7,527 bases of DNA from Candidatus Methanophagales archaeon (GTDB taxonomy: Archaea; Halobacteriota; Syntropharchaeia; Alkanophagales; Methanospirareceae): the NCBI GenBank assembly GCA_030668065.1, contig DAOUUS010000072.1:1-7527 (forward strand), read 5' to 3'. The position numbers and the translations under genes were made by a program. The notes below the pieces were generated by a model. That model was not told the origin of the DNA, made no database searches, and saw nothing but the letters and a program-made list of their open reading frames with translations. Shown here one piece after another: positions 5,350-7,527 of the stretch. Every line of letters begins with the position of its first letter. Position 1 is the stretch's first letter.

Positions 5350-5987
5350 ATGACAAACAAACGGATACAAGTCGTACCAAATGGTGTAGACATAAACCAT
5401 TTTAAACCTTTGAATAAAGAAAATCAAAAGAAATGGGCAGAAAATTATTTTCATGTGAATTTCGGTTCGGACTTAAACATAATCAATGTAGGACGGTTAT
5501 CACAGGAAAAAGGGCTTCGGTATCTGATTGAATCATTGAAATATTTAAATCCCGAAACTAAACTGTTCATAGTGGGCGATGGCCGCGAAAGAAGAAGTCT
5601 CGAAAAATTAGTTGATACGCTTAATTTAAACGACCGTGTTACATTTATGGGCGCAGTAGCGCATGAAAAGTTCATCGGTTATTGAATGCAATGGATGTTT
5701 TCGTTTTACCTGCCATAAGCATGGAAGGGTTCTCAAACTCAATGCTTGAAGCGATGGCATGCGGTATCCCCGTGGTCACAACGCCGATAGGCGCGGGCGC
5801 GGAAGTAATAAAAGAAGGAATTGGTGTCGTAGTAGCGACAAAAAACCCGAAAAAATTGGCAGATGCGATATTAAAAAGTTCGGTTTTTGATAGAACGCGG
5901 ATACGTGAATATGTGACGGCTATTTTTTCGTTCAGCGTGGTTGCCAATCGGGTTTATGAATTGTATTCCGAGTTATGCGGTAAGGAA
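5350..5987 (+). pseudogene. GT4-family glycosyltransferase, C-terminal domain only, frameshifted
   Basis: The sequence encodes a complete Glycos_transf_1 (GT-B C-terminal, nucleotide-sugar-binding) domain in two frames. The first frame gives VVPNGVDINHFKP (8-20), VGRLSQEKGL (47-56), IVGDGRE (74-80) and RVTFMGAV, and stops at TGA 5683-5685. The second continues exactly from 5682: LNAMDVFVLPAISMEGFSNS then MLEAMACGIPVVTTP, including the E-x7-E motif (EGFSNSMLE) typical of retaining GT4 enzymes. One extra T at 5682-5683 restores the frame. The N-terminal acceptor-binding domain (about 180 residues) is missing: translation starts in the inter-domain linker and an in-frame TAG lies at 5338-5340. 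The product could not be a normal transferase. The repaired frame runs without a stop into the second glycosyltransferase half. Confidence 0.85.
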
Positions 5988-6464
5988 GTGCAAAGGATTT
6001 GTTTTTGCTCGCTTTTTGCGCCTCCATATCAACTCTCGGGTGCGGGTATGCAAGTCCACGAGTTGTCTAAGGCACTGACGAAGATATGTGACGTTTCTGT
6101 TATATCAACGAGAACAGGAGGAGAAAAAGAAGAAATACTGGATGGTGTGAGATATTATAGGGTGCGATATGTAAAGGGGGAAGCCAGTTCTAGATTTGTG
6201 TATAGTTTGCTGGGCGGTTTTAAAGGTCTTTCACTGGATAAATTTGACGTTATTGACGGACGGAACTGGGAGGGAGGACTCATTTCTGTTTTCGTCTCGA
6301 AACGTAAGGGAAGCAAATCGGTGATGAGTTTCCGTGGCGAAGGTGCTGTGGAATGGTCTTGGGTAAAGAACAGGATTAACAAATGGATTTTAAAGCGAGT
6401 GGACTTAGCAACTGCTACTGATAATAATACGGCGGAGAAGGTGGAAGAGATGGTTGGATTTTGA
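5988..6464 (+). pseudogene. GT4-family glycosyltransferase, N-terminal domain only
   Basis: A typical Glyco_transf_4 N-terminal domain starts at or near GTG 5988: VQRICFCSLFAPPYQLSGAG then MQVHELSKALTKICDVSVIS. It shows the glycine loop, the MQVHELSKAL helix, the HTH-less Rossmann strands (FDVIDGRNWEGGLISVF) and RVDLATATDNNTAEKVEEM near its end. It stops at TGA 6462-6464 right after EEMVGF, the point where GT4 proteins normally continue into the V-x-P-N-G-V-D linker and the C-terminal domain. That whole second domain is absent, and asnB starts 15 bases later in the same frame. It follows the preceding C-terminal domain in frame with no stop. It may be a separate gene with a GTG start (GGTAAGGA just upstream) or part of a fused, permuted polypeptide. 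Confidence 0.8.
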
Positions 6465-6479
6465 AGTGATGAACATAAT

Positions 6480-7527
6480 ATGTGTGGCATAGCAGGCATA
6501 TACGGTGTCTCGGATAAACCGCTTGTAAAAAGGATGTGTGATAAAATTATCCACCGAGGTCCCGACGAGGATGGCTATTACGTGGACGATAAGGTCTCTT
6601 TAGGTATGCGGCGTCTGAGCATTATAGACCTTAACACAGGTAGTCAACCGATATTTAACGAGGACGGGAGCATCGTAGTAGTATTCAACGGCGAGATCTA
6701 TAATTTCAAAGAGTTGCGAGAAGAGTTAGAGCAGAATGGGCACAAATTCCAGACAAATTCCGATACCGAAGTAATCGTGCATGCTTACGAGGATTATGGT
6801 TACGAGTGCCTGAAAAGGTTCAACGGCATGTTTGCCATAGCCCTGTGGGATACAACTAGAAACGAGCTGTTTTTAGCACGGGACCGAATGGGTATCAAAC
6901 CACTGTATTACGCCAGGATTGACGAAACCGTTGTTTTTGCTTCGGAAATAAAGTCAATTCTTGAACATGCGGGGATTAAACGAGCAGTGAATGAACGAGC
7001 ACTGGCGGATTACTTCATACTGCGGTATGTTCCTGCGCCGTTGACTTTGTTTAAGGGCATCCGCAAGCTGGAACCAGGCTGTTATATGGTGGTGACGGAA
7101 AAAGGTATAGAAAAGAAGAAATACTGGAGTCTCGAATTTGAACCGATTCATAAAAGCCAGGATTTTTTTTACGGAAAGCCTACTGAAGATGTTGAAAGAC
7201 TCGGTAAAGAGAAGGCTTATAGCTGATGTCCCGCTGGGCGTATTCCTTTCCGGTGGTGTGGACTCATCCACTTTAACGGCAATTGCGAGTGATTTTTCTT
7301 CTGAACCGCTAAAAACATTCTCCGTTGGTTTTTACGGTGCGGAATACGATGAAACGCCTTATGCGCGAAATGTAGCAGATTATTTTGGGACCTACCACAC
7401 CGAAGAATGGGTGGACATAGAGAATGTGGCGTTGTTGCCGGAGTTGGTGTATCATATAGATGAACCGCTGGCAGATCCCGCGATTTTACCTACTTATTTA
7501 ATCTCGGAAGTAGCGAGAAAAGAAGTA
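6480..7527 (+). CDS. asnB: Class II asparagine synthase / amidotransferase (AsnB-like), frameshifted and cut by window edge
   Basis: The N-terminal glutaminase domain is complete: catalytic Cys2 (MCGIAGIYG), HRGPDEDG (25-32), MRRLSIIDL (43-51), FNGEIYNF (69-76), SDTEVI (94-99) and LARDRMGIKPLYY (132-144). The first frame shifts out after SQDFF (about 230) and stops at TGA 7224-7226. The synthetase domain continues in another frame: LLKMLKDSVKRRLIADVPLG, then the ATP pyrophosphate loop SGGVDSS (7249-7269), then FSVGFYGAEYDETPYARNVA and on to the edge. Reducing the T8 run at 7163-7170 to T7 joins both parts as D-F-F-T-E-S-L-L-K. The enzyme class transfers glutamine-derived ammonia to a carboxylate through an adenylate. 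Homologues in polysaccharide clusters often amidate sugar acids rather than aspartate, which the wecB/GT context would allow. The C-terminus lies outside the window. Confidence 0.88.
7163..7170 (+). repeat. T8 homopolymer at the asnB frameshift
   Basis: Eight consecutive T lie exactly where the two asnB frames must be joined; seven would give a continuous protein. The run is a candidate for sequencing error, replication slippage or transcriptional slippage. Confidence 0.75.

Noticed and set aside
5155..5454. Minus-strand frames of 99 and 67 codons over the 5249-5349 gap
   Set aside because: They extend into the antisense of the glycosyltransferase domain, their products look random, and no promoter or SD is apparent.
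4355..7226. Stop-codon recoding (pyrrolysine at TAG, or TGA read-through) as the cause of the broken genes
   Set aside because: The breaks end in TAA (4355), TGA (5683) and TGA (7224), and homology resumes in a different frame each time, so frameshift rather than read-through is required.
1..7527. CRISPR array, tRNA or rRNA genes
   Set aside because: No regularly spaced direct repeats, no cloverleaf with a TTCRA-type loop and no rRNA-like sequence was seen on either strand.

Overview
The window is archaeal, most likely euryarchaeotal and plausibly from a methanogen or anaerobic methane-oxidiser relative. The evidence is archaeal-type ribosomal proteins S4e and uL5, TATA/BRE-like promoters with very short leaders, a DUF1638 protein (a family I associate mainly with methanogens and other corrinoid-methyltransferase users), and small RHH/UPF0175, DUF5678, retropepsin-like and HEPN genes. 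The lineage assignment is inference.

Left part, minus strand (1-3031). A reading frame stays open from an ATG at 710 to the left edge: 236 codons with no stop, so it is a gene cut by the window. It encodes a putative DNA-binding, perhaps transposase-like, protein. To its right, and transcribed toward it, lies S4e - uL5 - DUF1638, all intact. The usual archaeal neighbours (uL14 and uL24 before S4e; uS14, uS8 and uL6 after uL5) are absent, so this is a detached S4e-uL5 pair.

Right part, plus strand (3165-7527). From a divergent promoter region runs an intact wecB-type UDP-GlcNAc 2-epimerase gene. Its stop overlaps the start of an RHH/UPF0175 antitoxin-like gene. Next come DUF5678, a retropepsin-like gene, a HEPN remnant, two half-glycosyltransferases and a class II asparagine synthase (AsnB-like) cut by the right edge. 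Every gene after wecB is damaged. Four single-base indels can be localised: near 4343-4347, 4798, 5682-5683 and the T8 run at 7163-7170. The retropepsin-like gene has lost its catalytic middle. The first glycosyltransferase lacks its N-terminal domain and the second lacks its C-terminal domain.

Functional reading. wecB, the GT4 glycosyltransferases and the AsnB-like amidotransferase fit a surface-polysaccharide or glycoprotein-glycan cluster. It is interrupted between 4223 and 5248 by a string of toxin-antitoxin-like small modules, all broken. The most unusual observation is that the two glycosyltransferase halves lie in C-then-N order in one frame (after repairing one base) and break at nearly the same point of the fold. 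That suggests tandem-copy collapse or a circular permutation. Whether the frameshifts are real decay or sequencing error cannot be decided from this sequence alone.
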